Positions 8,586 to 18,087 of a stretch of 64,000 nucleotides of DNA are shown piece after piece. The position numbers and the translations under genes were made by a program. The stretch covers positions 1 through 64,000 of the forward strand of contig NZ_JARVRH010000013.1 of the NCBI RefSeq assembly GCF_030209755.1, in the 5' to 3' direction. The notes beneath the pieces were generated by a model, which worked only from the letters and a program-made list of their open reading frames with translations, made no database searches and was not told where the DNA came from. This stretch comes from Arthrobacter sp. efr-133-TYG-118. Lineage in GTDB: Bacteria; Actinomycetota; Actinomycetes; Actinomycetales; Micrococcaceae. The first letter of the stretch is position 1. Every line of letters begins with the position of its first letter.

Positions 8586-10490
8586 ATGGCTTGGCTGGAT
8601 GGGGCGGTCAATGGAATGATGTCGCGACTGATGCCCGCGGGATTCACCCCTGATGAGGCATTCTGCCTAGCGCAGGCTGCGTACATCAAGGAGCGTAAAC
8701 GCGCCCAAGGCGTTCCGCGCACCGTGCTGGAACGACAGCAGGTTTCGTTTGAGATCAATCAAACTTTGAAGCGTTTGGGGCAGTTTCCGATGGGACCTGA
8801 GGCGCACCGCCAACGGATCATCCTGTGGGAAACAGTCTTTGGGCGCGGGTCCTGGCACGAGCCCATCGATCCGGAGGAAATCTATGGTCCCGGAGCTGGT
8901 TTACAGCCCGAGAGCATCGTGCATAACTTGAAGCTCCACAAAGATGCCGATGATGCCGCATTTCTTAAGCTGTCGTATGCCGGTCCTCAAGAAGGTGAAC
9001 TTGCCTCAAATTTAGACAGGATTAGGCGTGGTTTCGAGGCGCTGGCAGGAGGACATTCTCTGTTCTGCGCGTTCGAGACTAAAGAATCCACGGACCTGCA
9101 GAAGGGCCTGATCGCGTGCACGCATGAAAAGATCGGCTTGTTTACGATGCAGAGCCTGGCAAAAGGCGGAGACCCTTTACCCGGCGACAAAATCGTGGAC
9201 TTCTCCTCGATCAGAGACGTGGGATACACAAGAGTCCCGGGCGAACTTGAAGCCGCCGAACTCGCCCATTTCACCGCCTTTCAACAACCCCACATGGCGA
9301 TGCGAATCATCTTTGACAACGATGACGTCTGGGACATGGGGTTCTCAGTAGAACAAATGGGCGGCTATAGCTCTGCTCCGTACGTGAACTTCGTGAAGGG
9401 GCTCCACGACAACTATCACGAGTGGCATGCAGCTAGACTCCCGGATCGCATTCCGCCCCGACCAACCAAGGAACCTGCGGCAACAGCAGCAGCGCCCATG
9501 ACTAAAGCCCGCACAGAGCACACGGCCACGCTCCTGGCCTCTGGCACCGTCCTCATTGTCGGAGGGGAACGAGACGGCGCTTTGCGCAGTGCCGAATTGT
9601 TCGACCCTACAGCCGGACTGTGGCAGAAGGCGGCCAAGATGGCGACTGCCCGAACGTCTCACACAGCGACGCTGCTGCCTAATGGGACAGTACTGGTGGC
9701 TGGCGGATCAATTTACTCGTGGATGCCCATGCCTAGTTGTGAGGTGTTCGACCCAACAACCGGACTGTGGCAGAAAACAGCTAGCATGGCGACTGCCCGA
9801 GACTCTCACACAGCTACGCTACTGCCAAACGGAACAGTCCTGGTCGCGGGCGGAACCGCCGAATATGCAGCCCCTTTGGCCAGTAGTGAACTCTATAACC
9901 CAGCGACTGGAACGTGGTCGGCAACGGGCAGCATGACGGTTGCCCGCCACGGTCACTGTGCCACCCTACTCCTCGACGGAACTGTGCTTGTCTGTGGCGG
10001 TTACGCCGACCCGCAAAGACTCGACTCGGCCGAGCTTTACGCCCCAAATACCGGCACCTGGTCCACCGTGGAAAGTTTGGAAGTTGCGCGCTCCAGCCAC
10101 TGTGCAACCCTTCTCTCCACTGGTTCGGTGCTCGTGGCGGGCGGCTATGACAGCGGTGCGATCGCCACCGCTGAAATGTATGATCCAGCGTCCGAAACGT
10201 GGTCGACCACGGCAGATCTGGAAGTCGCCCGCTACGATCACAGTTCCACGCTGATGCCCGATGACACGGTCCTTGTTGTTGGTGGAATGACGGGCTCAGA
10301 CGAGCGCATTGGCAGCGCTGAACTGTTTGACCCCGTGCTTGAGACGTGGTCAGTGCAGACTGGCATCGGGGGCGTCCGCAGTGACCACACGGCAACACTG
10401 CTCGCCAACGGCGCTGTGCTCATCACAGGCGGTATGGTCGGGGGCGGGGACGACAGCGAACCGGCCGCCAGCGCAGTGCTTTACCGATAG
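8586..10490 (+). CDS. PH-like domain plus Kelch-type beta-propeller protein
   Basis: The 634-residue protein has two parts. Residues about 140-265 look like a bacterial PH/GRAM-type fold (AFETKESTDLQKGLIACTHE, then KIGLFTM, and later MRIIFDNDDVWDMGFS). From about residue 300 to the end there are six to seven Kelch-like repeats of about 47 residues, each with HTATLL-x-G-x-VLVAGG followed by AELFDP-x-TG-x-W. These should close into a beta-propeller. No signal peptide or membrane segment is seen, so the product is probably cytoplasmic. ATG 8586 has a nearby AGG; a TTG at 8550 is less likely. Function is unknown; propellers usually bind partners. Confidence 0.7.
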   Translation: MAWLDGAVNGMMSRLMPAGFTPDEAFCLAQAAYIKERKRAQGVPRTVLERQQVSFEINQTLKRLGQFPMGPEAHRQRIILWETVFGRGSWHEPIDPEEIYGPGAGLQPESIVHNLKLHKDADDAAFLKLSYAGPQEGELASNLDRIRRGFEALAGGHSLFCAFETKESTDLQKGLIACTHEKIGLFTMQSLAKGGDPLPGDKIVDFSSIRDVGYTRVPGELEAAELAHFTAFQQPHMAMRIIFDNDDVWDMGFSVEQMGGYSSAPYVNFVKGLHDNYHEWHAARLPDRIPPRPTKEPAATAAAPMTKARTEHTATLLASGTVLIVGGERDGALRSAELFDPTAGLWQKAAKMATARTSHTATLLPNGTVLVAGGSIYSWMPMPSCEVFDPTTGLWQKTASMATARDSHTATLLPNGTVLVAGGTAEYAAPLASSELYNPATGTWSATGSMTVARHGHCATLLLDGTVLVCGGYADPQRLDSAELYAPNTGTWSTVESLEVARSSHCATLLSTGSVLVAGGYDSGAIATAEMYDPASETWSTTADLEVARYDHSSTLMPDDTVLVVGGMTGSDERIGSAELFDPVLETWSVQTGIGGVRSDHTATLLANGAVLITGGMVGGGDDSEPAASAVLYR

Positions 10491-10534
10491 ACGGATCAGG
10501 TTCGTAGAAACGAGAGCGTTCCGTGGGGTCAAAG

Positions 10535-11013
10535 CTAGCAGGATCGTCTCCGGAGCAACCGAGAGCTGGGGCCGGTTACGTTTGCCCCCAGGCAGACGAG
10601 GACGTCTACGTGATCTTCGATCGAGCCCGCATGAGACCCGTCGGAAGCAATGTAGCTGCCTCCGACCGAGATGTCATCACCCAGGAGCGCCAGCAGCGGT
10701 ACGCGGATCCTGTCCGGGACGTCGCCGGCCGCGACAGCTGTCATAAAGGGCACCGCATGGGCCGTTGCCTGATGAACCGTAGCCTGGTGACAGGTGTTCG
10801 AGTAAAGCCGTCACCGATTGCCGTGGAAGGATCTATTCGAAGGGCAGCCAGAGATCGCGGCACGTCGCCTGCGATGGCAAGTGACAGGTCGCCCTCAACA
10901 CCAAATGAAACGACGCCTCGCCCGTAACTGTGCTCCAGCCGGCCCCAGTCGACACGGTCGAGTTCGTCCAAAGCATCGAAACCTATCCCATGAGGCTGAT
11001 ACGGCGTATCCAC
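10535..11013 (-). pseudogene. Frameshifted HEAT-repeat-like protein gene
   Basis: The N-terminal part (DALDELDRVDWGRLEHSYG, then GDVPRSLAALR) lies in one minus-strand frame from about 11013. The continuation TVHQATAHAVPFMTAVAAGD, then VPDRIRVPLLALLGD lies in a second frame from about 10795. Together they follow the known order of small actinobacterial HEAT-repeat proteins (D-W-x-x-LEHAYG, then VPxLLRAL, then TVxxATAxAVPFL). The frames join with one shift near 10790-10800. Such proteins often accompany polymorphic toxin loci. The downstream end is also abrupt, at TAG 10535. Confidence 0.6.
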
Positions 11014-11118
11014 ACGACCGAGAATACTCAGACAAGATCGTGGAGAGGACCACTCAGCGGGGTGGGAAGACGCAGGTCAGTGGATGCCTTGAAGGCCGCT
11101 GCCCCAGGTGCATGGGCC

Positions 11119-11934
11119 TCAGTATTGTGGAGCGGACCTGCTGGAATAGAGACGGACCGCCTCTGTCAGCATCATGTACGCGAGCTGGGTTAGTACTGAA
11201 ACGTCCGTCATTCCTGCGGTGAGCCGGACCTCGGTGACTCCGTTGTCGTGCTCCTTCATCAATTGGCGGTGGAGGACATCCAACGTGGACCACTCCCGTC
11301 CGTGTGCCATGCCGCTGCACATCCGCCAACCCAGTTCACCAAGGTTGTCGCCGTCGGACCAGGTTTCCTTGTCGACCGTCTTCGCGATGGATCCAAATGA
11401 GGGGACCCCGCCCCGTACCCTGTGGGGGTCGAGGTCGCATTCGACGATAAGGTTCTCGACCCAGTCGTCCCGGGGTGTCGCAGGTGGTTCGTCAAGGCAG
11501 TCTGCCATGGTGTTCTGATCCCTGTCGTCAGCGCGGCAGGCAAGTATGTGACGGCTGATTCGTTCGCTCCGTTGCTCCGGTTTCAGGAGCCAGAGGGCGT
11601 TGATGGAGCCTTCGAGGCTGCCACGAATGAGTGTGAACGGTGCGTAGGTGTGCAGTGAGTTGGCCAGGAACAGCGAAGCCCGCAGCGAATGAAGGTGATC
11701 GATCGCAACGAGCAGGTTGCGGGTCACTGCATGGGACAACGGGTACGGGCTTGTCCGTTTGTCGTCTCCGCGCAGCGATGAGCGTTGTTGTACGCGCGGA
11801 AGCCTGATACCGCCGTCAACGTACCAGGAATCGACCGCATCGAATATCCCAGACAGCTCAGCACCGGCCCGCAGGGTGTCTTGCTGCGTTTCGCTCCGCC
11901 GAGAAGACCACACGTCGTCATCGGGTCCGGTCAT
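11119..11934 (-). CDS. HEPN/DUF5677-like helical protein
   Basis: The 271-residue protein is largely helical. It has the segment YAPFTLIRGSLEGSINALWL near its centre and WRMCSGMAHGREW toward the C-terminus. This paired arrangement, a mid-protein R-x-x-x-E helix and a later [CS]-x-x-x-HG, is the pattern seen in abortive-infection/DUF5677-type HEPN-like proteins. I therefore place it as a distant relative of the 3054-3908 product; sequence identity between them is low. ATG 11934 was chosen for the GGAG eight bases upstream. It is the last gene of a leftward group whose first two members are translationally coupled. Confidence 0.55.
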   Translation of the reverse strand: MTGPDDDVWSSRRSETQQDTLRAGAELSGIFDAVDSWYVDGGIRLPRVQQRSSLRGDDKRTSPYPLSHAVTRNLLVAIDHLHSLRASLFLANSLHTYAPFTLIRGSLEGSINALWLLKPEQRSERISRHILACRADDRDQNTMADCLDEPPATPRDDWVENLIVECDLDPHRVRGGVPSFGSIAKTVDKETWSDGDNLGELGWRMCSGMAHGREWSTLDVLHRQLMKEHDNGVTEVRLTAGMTDVSVLTQLAYMMLTEAVRLYSSRSAPQY

Positions 11935-11972
11935 GATGTTGCTCCTGCATGAAGGGCCAGTGTGGGCGGCAT

Positions 11973-12722
11973 TCAAAACTGCTCGATCTTGTCCTTGCGC
12001 AGATCCGGCCTTTCCGCCGGCGTTTTCGGCCAGTTCACGACGAAACCGAGTTCCTCAAGGGCTTCGACCGCCGCACTGGTGTTGTCCGCAACGGCAGCGC
12101 GAAGCTGCGTGTCTCGCCACAACGAGCGGCCTTCCCGCAGGGACTCCCGCCACCCGCGGGCACAGTCAATTGCCAGCTCAACTACCAGCATTTCGAGTAC
12201 ATCCTCCAGGGCCGGGCGGAAGCGTGGACCGCCGAGCGGCAGATGCAGTTGTGCCGCTGTAGGTGCGCCGGCAACTCGCCTTCGCTGGGTGCGCCTGTTG
12301 CTGCCCGCGTCCTGCATGGCTGCAATCAGCGCGGCCGACTCGGTATGCATGTTGATGTGTGCGGAGGGCACGTCGCCTTTTGGTTTCCGAATGAAGTCAT
12401 ACCGGAGAATGGGTTCAGTCCGGTCGAAATGGAAGACCGTAAACGTGCTCTTCTCTACGGCAAGGTACGTACTTGCCTGATTCAACTCACAGTAATACCT
12501 GGCGGCCAGCCGGAATAAGGGATTCCCGGCTACCGTGAGCGTCAGACCTTCAAGCTCAACGTTCTTGACCACGACCCGGCTGCCGGAAGCATCGACGTGC
12601 ATTACATCTTCATCGCATCCCAGGAACGCCTTAAGCGTGTGATTCACGCGGGCAGCAAACTCGCCAGCCTTCCGTTCGACACTGGCCCGGTGGTCAAGCT
12701 TGCGTTGAGCAGGGCTACTCAC
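11973..12722 (-). CDS. Unrecognised protein coupled to a 61-residue partner
   Basis: The 249-residue product is hydrophilic and has no motif I can name. It contains a beta-rich central stretch (STYLAVEKSTFTVFHFDRTE, then PILRYDFIRKP, then SAHINMHTE) and a helical C-terminal half. Its GTG start overlaps the end of the upstream small gene: the GTG lies within the last two sense codons plus stop of that gene, so translation is coupled. A small upstream gene followed by a larger coupled one in a defence island suggests a toxin-antitoxin or two-part immunity module, but no nuclease or kinase signature was seen. Confidence 0.6.
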   Translation of the reverse strand: MSSPAQRKLDHRASVERKAGEFAARVNHTLKAFLGCDEDVMHVDASGSRVVVKNVELEGLTLTVAGNPLFRLAARYYCELNQASTYLAVEKSTFTVFHFDRTEPILRYDFIRKPKGDVPSAHINMHTESAALIAAMQDAGSNRRTQRRRVAGAPTAAQLHLPLGGPRFRPALEDVLEMLVVELAIDCARGWRESLREGRSLWRDTQLRAAVADNTSAAVEALEELGFVVNWPKTPAERPDLRKDKIEQF

Positions 12723-12900
12723 TGAGCAGGTAGTCGATGTCAGCGATCGCCTCGAAGATGGCGAACTGGTTGACAGTCAGGGTGTAATCCTCGGCCCGAG
12801 CAGTAAGTTCCGCGAGGGGCAGGCCGGACTTCTCAACGAGCATGTCCCGCTCCTGCAGCAGTTCCTTACGGGTTTTGAAGTCCACAGCAAGTGCAGTCAT
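12715..12900 (-). CDS. Small acidic protein (61 aa), first gene of a coupled pair
   Basis: ATG 12900 follows a GGGGGAACC ribosome site. The product (MTALAVDFKTRKELLQERDM, ending in IADIDYLLSE) is predicted to be mainly helical and acidic. Longer frames upstream to 13047 lack coding character, so I rejected them. Its stop overlaps the GTG of the 249-residue gene. Size, charge and coupling fit an antitoxin or regulator, without proof. Beyond its start lies a cluster of the island repeats, which may separate this module from the RHS locus. Confidence 0.6.
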   Translation of the reverse strand: MTALAVDFKTRKELLQERDMLVEKSGLPLAELTARAEDYTLTVNQFAIFEAIADIDYLLSE

Positions 12901-13023
12901 CGGTGGTTCCCCCTGTTTGTCTCGTGGCACAAGTATTGCACCCCGGTCTGACTTTTTGGGTATCCGGGACTGGGCGTGGCACAAGGGAGTGACCCCAGGC
13001 TGCGTGCGTGTTGTAGGGCTCCG

Positions 13024-13340
13024 TGCACCCATCTCCTGTTTCAACATTCACCATTCGATTTCCATCTGATGGACTCCCGTAAGGAACTGACCGCCGACCA
13101 CCCGCGCCCGGAAGATGGGCTTGATTGACGCGCAAATTCGATCATGGGATAGCGAGAAGAGGCCGATGACCTGCGGAAACGTTAGGCAGGTTCAACCCAC
13201 CTCCCAACTCAACATTCACCGGCAAGAAAATCTGCAATATAATATGGGTTCAATTCGGGGCAATTTCGCGCATCCCCGCAGGTCAGAGCGATTTCAAGTA
13301 CCCATCTCCTCTTAATAGTTTGTGATCAGTAATGTTCACT
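13024..13340 (+). repeat. Cluster of three ACCCAYCTCC arms
   Basis: Three direct arms occur: ACCCATCTCCTGTTTCAACA then TTCACC near 13026, ACCCACCTCCCAACTCAACA then TTCACC near 13194, and ACCCATCTCCTCTTAATAGT near 13299. The last two are about 105 bp apart, the same spacing as the arms at 8289 and 8395, and share AATATGGGTT with that copy. The sequence is locally AT-rich. It separates the 11119-12900 gene group from the RHS locus. Confidence 0.55.
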
Positions 13341-13668
13341 TTTTAGGTACTCAATGTGCCGAAGCCACTTCAACCGGCCACAAAATTCTCCTTGGGGGAG
13401 AGGAGCCCTCTGTCATCGCATAATGCTTTTCCACGAACCCAGAGCAGCAGCCCGGCAAGAACGCCGTTTGAGAGAATCGCAACCCGCGCGCGTTCGTTGG
13501 GATTTGTCACGCGGGTTCACAGACTTTGTAATTGGCCTGAAGGTTTTGTCGAACTTGGCCGGAGAGCCCTTGCCCTATTCCGGTGTCCCGTGGAAACTGC
13601 TATAAAAGCCGCAGACATTTCGGTCAACTGACTCATGTCACACCATTGGGGATCTCTTGGGGGCGTTC
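13341..13668. other. Upstream region of the RHS gene; no supported gene
   Basis: About 330 bases lie between the repeat cluster and the RHS start. Two overlapping short plus-strand frames are present, but neither has a ribosome site or recognisable features. The stretch probably holds the RHS promoter, which I could not place with confidence. Confidence 0.3.
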
Positions 13669-16600
13669 ATGTTTGGACGGGTCTGCGCGTTTTTGGCAAA
13701 GTTGAGCCGCATCCGGGCAGGTCGTTTCCTGCCCGTTGTTGTATCCCTCTCCCTCATCACAGGGTTGGCAGTTTCAGCGCAGGCGTCACCACCAGGGCCG
13801 GCTCCGCAGGCACCGACGACCGTCGCTTCCCAACCGCAGGAACCGCCGAAGCCGGTCATTCCTGAGGTCAAGCGCGGCCAGGGGAAAGACCCCGACCAGC
13901 ACGGTAAGAGCACCTGGAAGTATCAGCAACCTCAGCCTGCTGCCGGGGTGGCGACGGGCTCGCCGTACCTCCGGATCGATATGGAATCCAAGACGTACTA
14001 CGGCCCGGATACCTACATCTGCTGGGACACCGCCTACGTCAACCTGGTCCAGGGCAGTCAGTACTTCATATGCGCAGTGGTCTTCCCCTATGACGCCAAT
14101 GGGAATCCGGCAAGCTTCTCCTCGTCAAACACTTTCGAGTTCATTATCAAAGACGGGTGCGGGAACACCGTTTCCGACGTGACCCGTTACAACCTGTACA
14201 CCGCCGGAACAAACCCCGCGGTGCTGACGGCGATGCAGAACGGTTTTGAGCTGGGCGTAGCCATAGGCTCCGGGGTGTTTGGCGTACCGTGGGACTCGTC
14301 CTGTTCTACCGGGTGGTCGATGACGGTCAACTTCTCCGGCTCCACAACGGATCCGACACCAGTCCCGGTGAACTCGACAGCCACAGTGATCGGTAACACG
14401 ACGCCTCCTGCGCCGCCACCACCCATGCCCGCAGAACAGACGACCGGTGACGGCGCGCCCTATCACTCGGAGCAGGGCGATCCTGTTGACTCCCTCACCG
14501 GGGCGTTCAACTACCACCCGGATCGCATTGATCTTGGCTATGCGGCTCTCGGCGGCGGCGTGGCCTTGGGCCGCAGCTACTCCTCAGCGGCGCAGCGGTC
14601 CAACCGCTTCGGGCCGGGCTGGTCCGATTCGTACGACGCAACCCTCCAGGCTGATCCGACGACAGGCAAGGTAACATACCACGACCCGGGCGGCTCCGTT
14701 CAGGTCTTCACGCCCGCCGGGGGCTCTTATTACACCTCGCCACTTGGGGTGAGATCCACGCTGGTCACGACCCCGACCGGATGGACTCTGACAACCAAAA
14801 CCCAAATGGTCTTGACCTTCGACCTGAACGGCAGGCTGACCGGGACCAGGGACCGCAACGGCCAGGGCACAGTCCTGAACTGGACCGGCGGGCAACTGGT
14901 CTCTGTCACGGGCTCAGGGCGGACCATCTCCTTCTCCTACAACCCCTCAGGGCTGGTCTCGGAAGTCACCGGCTCCGACGGGCGCACGGCCGGCTACCAG
15001 TATGACGCCCTCGGCCGGCTTCAGACTTTCACCGACGTTATGGGGAAAGTGACCACATACGGCTACGACGGGAACAGTCTGCTCGCTTCCGTGCAGGACG
15101 CGAACAGCAACTTCCCGATCCGGAGCACCTACGATCCCAACACCCGTAGGGTGATCCAGCAGCAGGACGCCAACGGGCAGATCTCAACGTTCGGCTGGAC
15201 GCAGACCGGCGCTGATGCAGGGACCGGGACAGCGACGGTGACCGACCCAAGGGGATTCACGATCAACGATACCTATCAGAACGGGTATCTGGTCGCACAG
15301 GCTGACGGGGACGGCAAGGTCAGCCATTTCGTCTGGGACGAATCCGCCCAGCTCAAGCAATTCTACGACCGCCTCGGTATCTCCACGTATTTCTCCTACG
15401 ACTCCGCGGGAAACCTGGCCTGGCGCAAGAGCCCCACCGACGGCTACACCGAGACGTACGCCCACAACAGCAGCAACGACGTCACTTCCGCCACCGACTT
15501 CAACGGCAACACTTCCACCTACACTTATGACCCCGCAGGGAACCTGGCATCGGTCAGCCGGCCCAGCATCGCCGGCGGGACCACCCCGGTCACCTCCGCC
15601 AGCTACGTCTACAACCCCAACGGGACACTCCAGACCTCCACAGACGCACTCGGCTACACCACCCAATACAGCTACGACTCCCAGGGTGACCTGACCTCGG
15701 CTACTTCCCCGGAGGGCAGGATCACCAGCTACACGATTGACTCGGCCGGTCGGGTCACCTCGATCGTTGAGCCGCGCGGCAATGTCACCGGTGCCAACCC
15801 GGACACGTACCGGACAACGCAAACGTGGGACAACCTCGACAGGATCACTAAAGTCACGGATCCGCTTGGCCACGCCACCCAGGCCTTCTACGATCCGGCG
15901 GGACGCCTCGACCACACCCTTGACGCCAAGGGAGGCACGACCAGTTACACCTACTCGGCCACCGGAAAACCCCTCACCATCCAAGGGCCGGATCTCGCGG
16001 TCGGACCCCAGCGTTACACCTATGACCCGAACGACAACGTCGCGACCGCGACGTCGCCCGCCGGCGTCACCACGAGCTACACGTACACCAGCTCCAACGC
16101 CGTCCGCACCGTCTCGTCCACAGGCACCGGTACGTGGACCTATGACCACGACGCCGACGGACGGATCACCAAAGCCACTGCGCCCAGCGGCCGGTCGGTG
16201 ACCATGACCAGGACGGCCAAGGGCCATGTGTCCCAGGTCTCCTACAGCGACTCGACGCCCGCCGTAAGCTACACCTACGACGCCAACGGCAACCGCAAGA
16301 CCATGACCGACGCACGCGGCACCACCACCTACGCCTACAACGCAATCAACCAGGTCACTTCCGCATCCCTTGGCAGCACGTCGTTCACGTACAGCTACGA
16401 CCAGGCCAGCCAACTCATCCGCCGCACGCTCCCTGACGGAAGCGCAGCGACCCAGTACGCCTACGACAAGGACGGCCGACTCAAGACCGTCACCTCCGGG
16501 ACCACAACGCTGGCCTCCTATGCCTACGCCCCGGCGACCGGCACCGTGACCACGACGCTCCCGGGATCGATTACCAACACCCTCCAGATCGACGCCGCCG

Positions 16601-18081
16601 GCAGGGCAGCGTCCACTCAGGCACTAAAGGGCTCAACCGTCCTGACCCGCAGCCAGTACACCCTCGACGAACTCGGCAACCCGACCCAGATCGTCAACGC
16701 GGACGGCACCACCGACAGCTACGCCTACAGCCCGCTGAGCCGGCTGGCCGCCGCCTGCTACGGGGCCACCAGCTGCACCTCGACCACACCCACGGCGGCC
16801 TTCAGGTTCAGCTACGACGGCGACGGCAACACCACCTCTGTGATGCAGCCCGCGGGCACCACCAACTACACCTACAACAGCGCCGGAAGGGTCACAGGAC
16901 GGTCAGGACTCAAGGGCACCGCCACTTACCAGTACGACGCCGACGGCAATACCATCTCAGACGGCACCTCCAGCTACACCTGGAACGCAGCCAGCCAGCT
17001 CACCGCCGTCACCGCAGGATCAAACACAACCAGCTACACCTACGACGGCGATAACCACCGGGTGAGCACCACGGCCAGCCGGACAACCACCACCAACTCC
17101 TACGACACGTTGACCGGCCAAATCGTACTGGAACAGAGCAGCAGGTCAACCCTCCGGAAGTACGACTACGGCATCGGCCTGCTCAGCACGACCGCCGGGA
17201 ACAGCATCTACAGTTACCTCACCGACGCCCTTGGTTCTGTCCGCGGGGTGGCAACATCAACGGGCACCCTGAGCCTGGGCTACAGCTACAACCCCTACGG
17301 CGACTCCCGGGCAACAACGTCGGGCAAGAGCTCCCCGACGAACCCCCTGCAGTTCACCGGCGGCTACCTCACGGGAGCGCTCTACCAGCTGGGAGCCCGT
17401 GACTACAGCTCCACCGACGGACGATTCCTCACCCCCGACCCGGCAGGAGTCCCCGGCCGCGGCTACTCATACGCAGCCAGCAACCCGCTCGCCTTCACTG
17501 ACCCCACGGGCCTGAGCGAGCACGACTGGCGCAAGATGATCAACGAACTGGCCAACGGCGTAGCTAACGTCGCAGGAACCATCGCCCTCGTCTGCGCCAT
17601 CGCAGTGGTTTGCGCTGAGATTTCCCCGATAGCCGGCGGCATCTCCCTCGCCGCGTCGGCCGTCGAGGTACTCACCAGCGACCAGACAGCTTCATGTGTC
17701 TCCGGCCACGGCTCCTGCCCCGAAGCCATCGTCAACGCCGCCATCGTGTCTACAGCAGGCAAGTTCGGGCCAGCGGGCAAAGAGGCCGCGAACGGCATCA
17801 AGGCGCTGGCGGGCGCTGGCGACACCTTTCTCTATCAAAAGCTAAGCTCGGCCGGCGAGCACCTCAAGTACGGGATAGCGAAGAATCCCGCCACGCGATA
17901 TACCTCGTCGGAACTCGCTGGTGGCGAGCTCAATATCCTTGCCAAGGGGTCAAGACAGGAGATGCTTTCCCTCGAACGCTCACTTCACGAGACTCTGCCA
18001 ATCGGTCCAGAAGAGGGACAGTTATTCTACATTCAGAAGCAGATCGAAAACGGTCTCCGTCCACCACCCTATCCTTGGTAG
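13669..18081 (+). CDS. Secreted RHS/YD-repeat polymorphic toxin with URI (GIY-YIG-like) nuclease tip
   Basis: The 1,470-residue protein opens with a basic, then hydrophobic signal peptide (residues 1 to about 39, ending LAVSAQA) and a Pro-rich linker. A DUF6531-like entry segment (DSLTGAFNYHPDRIDLGYAA) lies near 270, then a long array of YD repeats (YTYDxxGN) from about 400 to 1190. The RHS core closes with GRFLTPDPAG and FTDPTGL near 1250-1283. The tail after that is a membrane-like helix pair, then a C-terminal domain with KYGIAKNPATRY and LERSLHETLPIGPEEGQ. This is the pattern of URI-type GIY-YIG nuclease toxins in RHS tips. ATG 13669 with GGGGG upstream was preferred over TTG 13657. The shell likely encloses the toxin, and the next gene should give immunity. 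Confidence 0.88.
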   Translation: MFGRVCAFLAKLSRIRAGRFLPVVVSLSLITGLAVSAQASPPGPAPQAPTTVASQPQEPPKPVIPEVKRGQGKDPDQHGKSTWKYQQPQPAAGVATGSPYLRIDMESKTYYGPDTYICWDTAYVNLVQGSQYFICAVVFPYDANGNPASFSSSNTFEFIIKDGCGNTVSDVTRYNLYTAGTNPAVLTAMQNGFELGVAIGSGVFGVPWDSSCSTGWSMTVNFSGSTTDPTPVPVNSTATVIGNTTPPAPPPPMPAEQTTGDGAPYHSEQGDPVDSLTGAFNYHPDRIDLGYAALGGGVALGRSYSSAAQRSNRFGPGWSDSYDATLQADPTTGKVTYHDPGGSVQVFTPAGGSYYTSPLGVRSTLVTTPTGWTLTTKTQMVLTFDLNGRLTGTRDRNGQGTVLNWTGGQLVSVTGSGRTISFSYNPSGLVSEVTGSDGRTAGYQYDALGRLQTFTDVMGKVTTYGYDGNSLLASVQDANSNFPIRSTYDPNTRRVIQQQDANGQISTFGWTQTGADAGTGTATVTDPRGFTINDTYQNGYLVAQADGDGKVSHFVWDESAQLKQFYDRLGISTYFSYDSAGNLAWRKSPTDGYTETYAHNSSNDVTSATDFNGNTSTYTYDPAGNLASVSRPSIAGGTTPVTSASYVYNPNGTLQTSTDALGYTTQYSYDSQGDLTSATSPEGRITSYTIDSAGRVTSIVEPRGNVTGANPDTYRTTQTWDNLDRITKVTDPLGHATQAFYDPAGRLDHTLDAKGGTTSYTYSATGKPLTIQGPDLAVGPQRYTYDPNDNVATATSPAGVTTSYTYTSSNAVRTVSSTGTGTWTYDHDADGRITKATAPSGRSVTMTRTAKGHVSQVSYSDSTPAVSYTYDANGNRKTMTDARGTTTYAYNAINQVTSASLGSTSFTYSYDQASQLIRRTLPDGSAATQYAYDKDGRLKTVTSGTTTLASYAYAPATGTVTTTLPGSITNTLQIDAAGRAASTQALKGSTVLTRSQYTLDELGNPTQIVNADGTTDSYAYSPLSRLAAACYGATSCTSTTPTAAFRFSYDGDGNTTSVMQPAGTTNYTYNSAGRVTGRSGLKGTATYQYDADGNTISDGTSSYTWNAASQLTAVTAGSNTTSYTYDGDNHRVSTTASRTTTTNSYDTLTGQIVLEQSSRSTLRKYDYGIGLLSTTAGNSIYSYLTDALGSVRGVATSTGTLSLGYSYNPYGDSRATTSGKSSPTNPLQFTGGYLTGALYQLGARDYSSTDGRFLTPDPAGVPGRGYSYAASNPLAFTDPTGLSEHDWRKMINELANGVANVAGTIALVCAIAVVCAEISPIAGGISLAASAVEVLTSDQTASCVSGHGSCPEAIVNAAIVSTAGKFGPAGKEAANGIKALAGAGDTFLYQKLSSAGEHLKYGIAKNPATRYTSSELAGGELNILAKGSRQEMLSLERSLHETLPIGPEEGQLFYIQKQIENGLRPPPYPW

Positions 18082-18087
18082 GCATCC

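Noticed and set aside
10549..10562. TCTCCGGAGC plus AAC resembling the comEC junction core
   Set aside because: Only about ten bases match and they lie inside a decayed gene, away from any boundary, so chance is likely.
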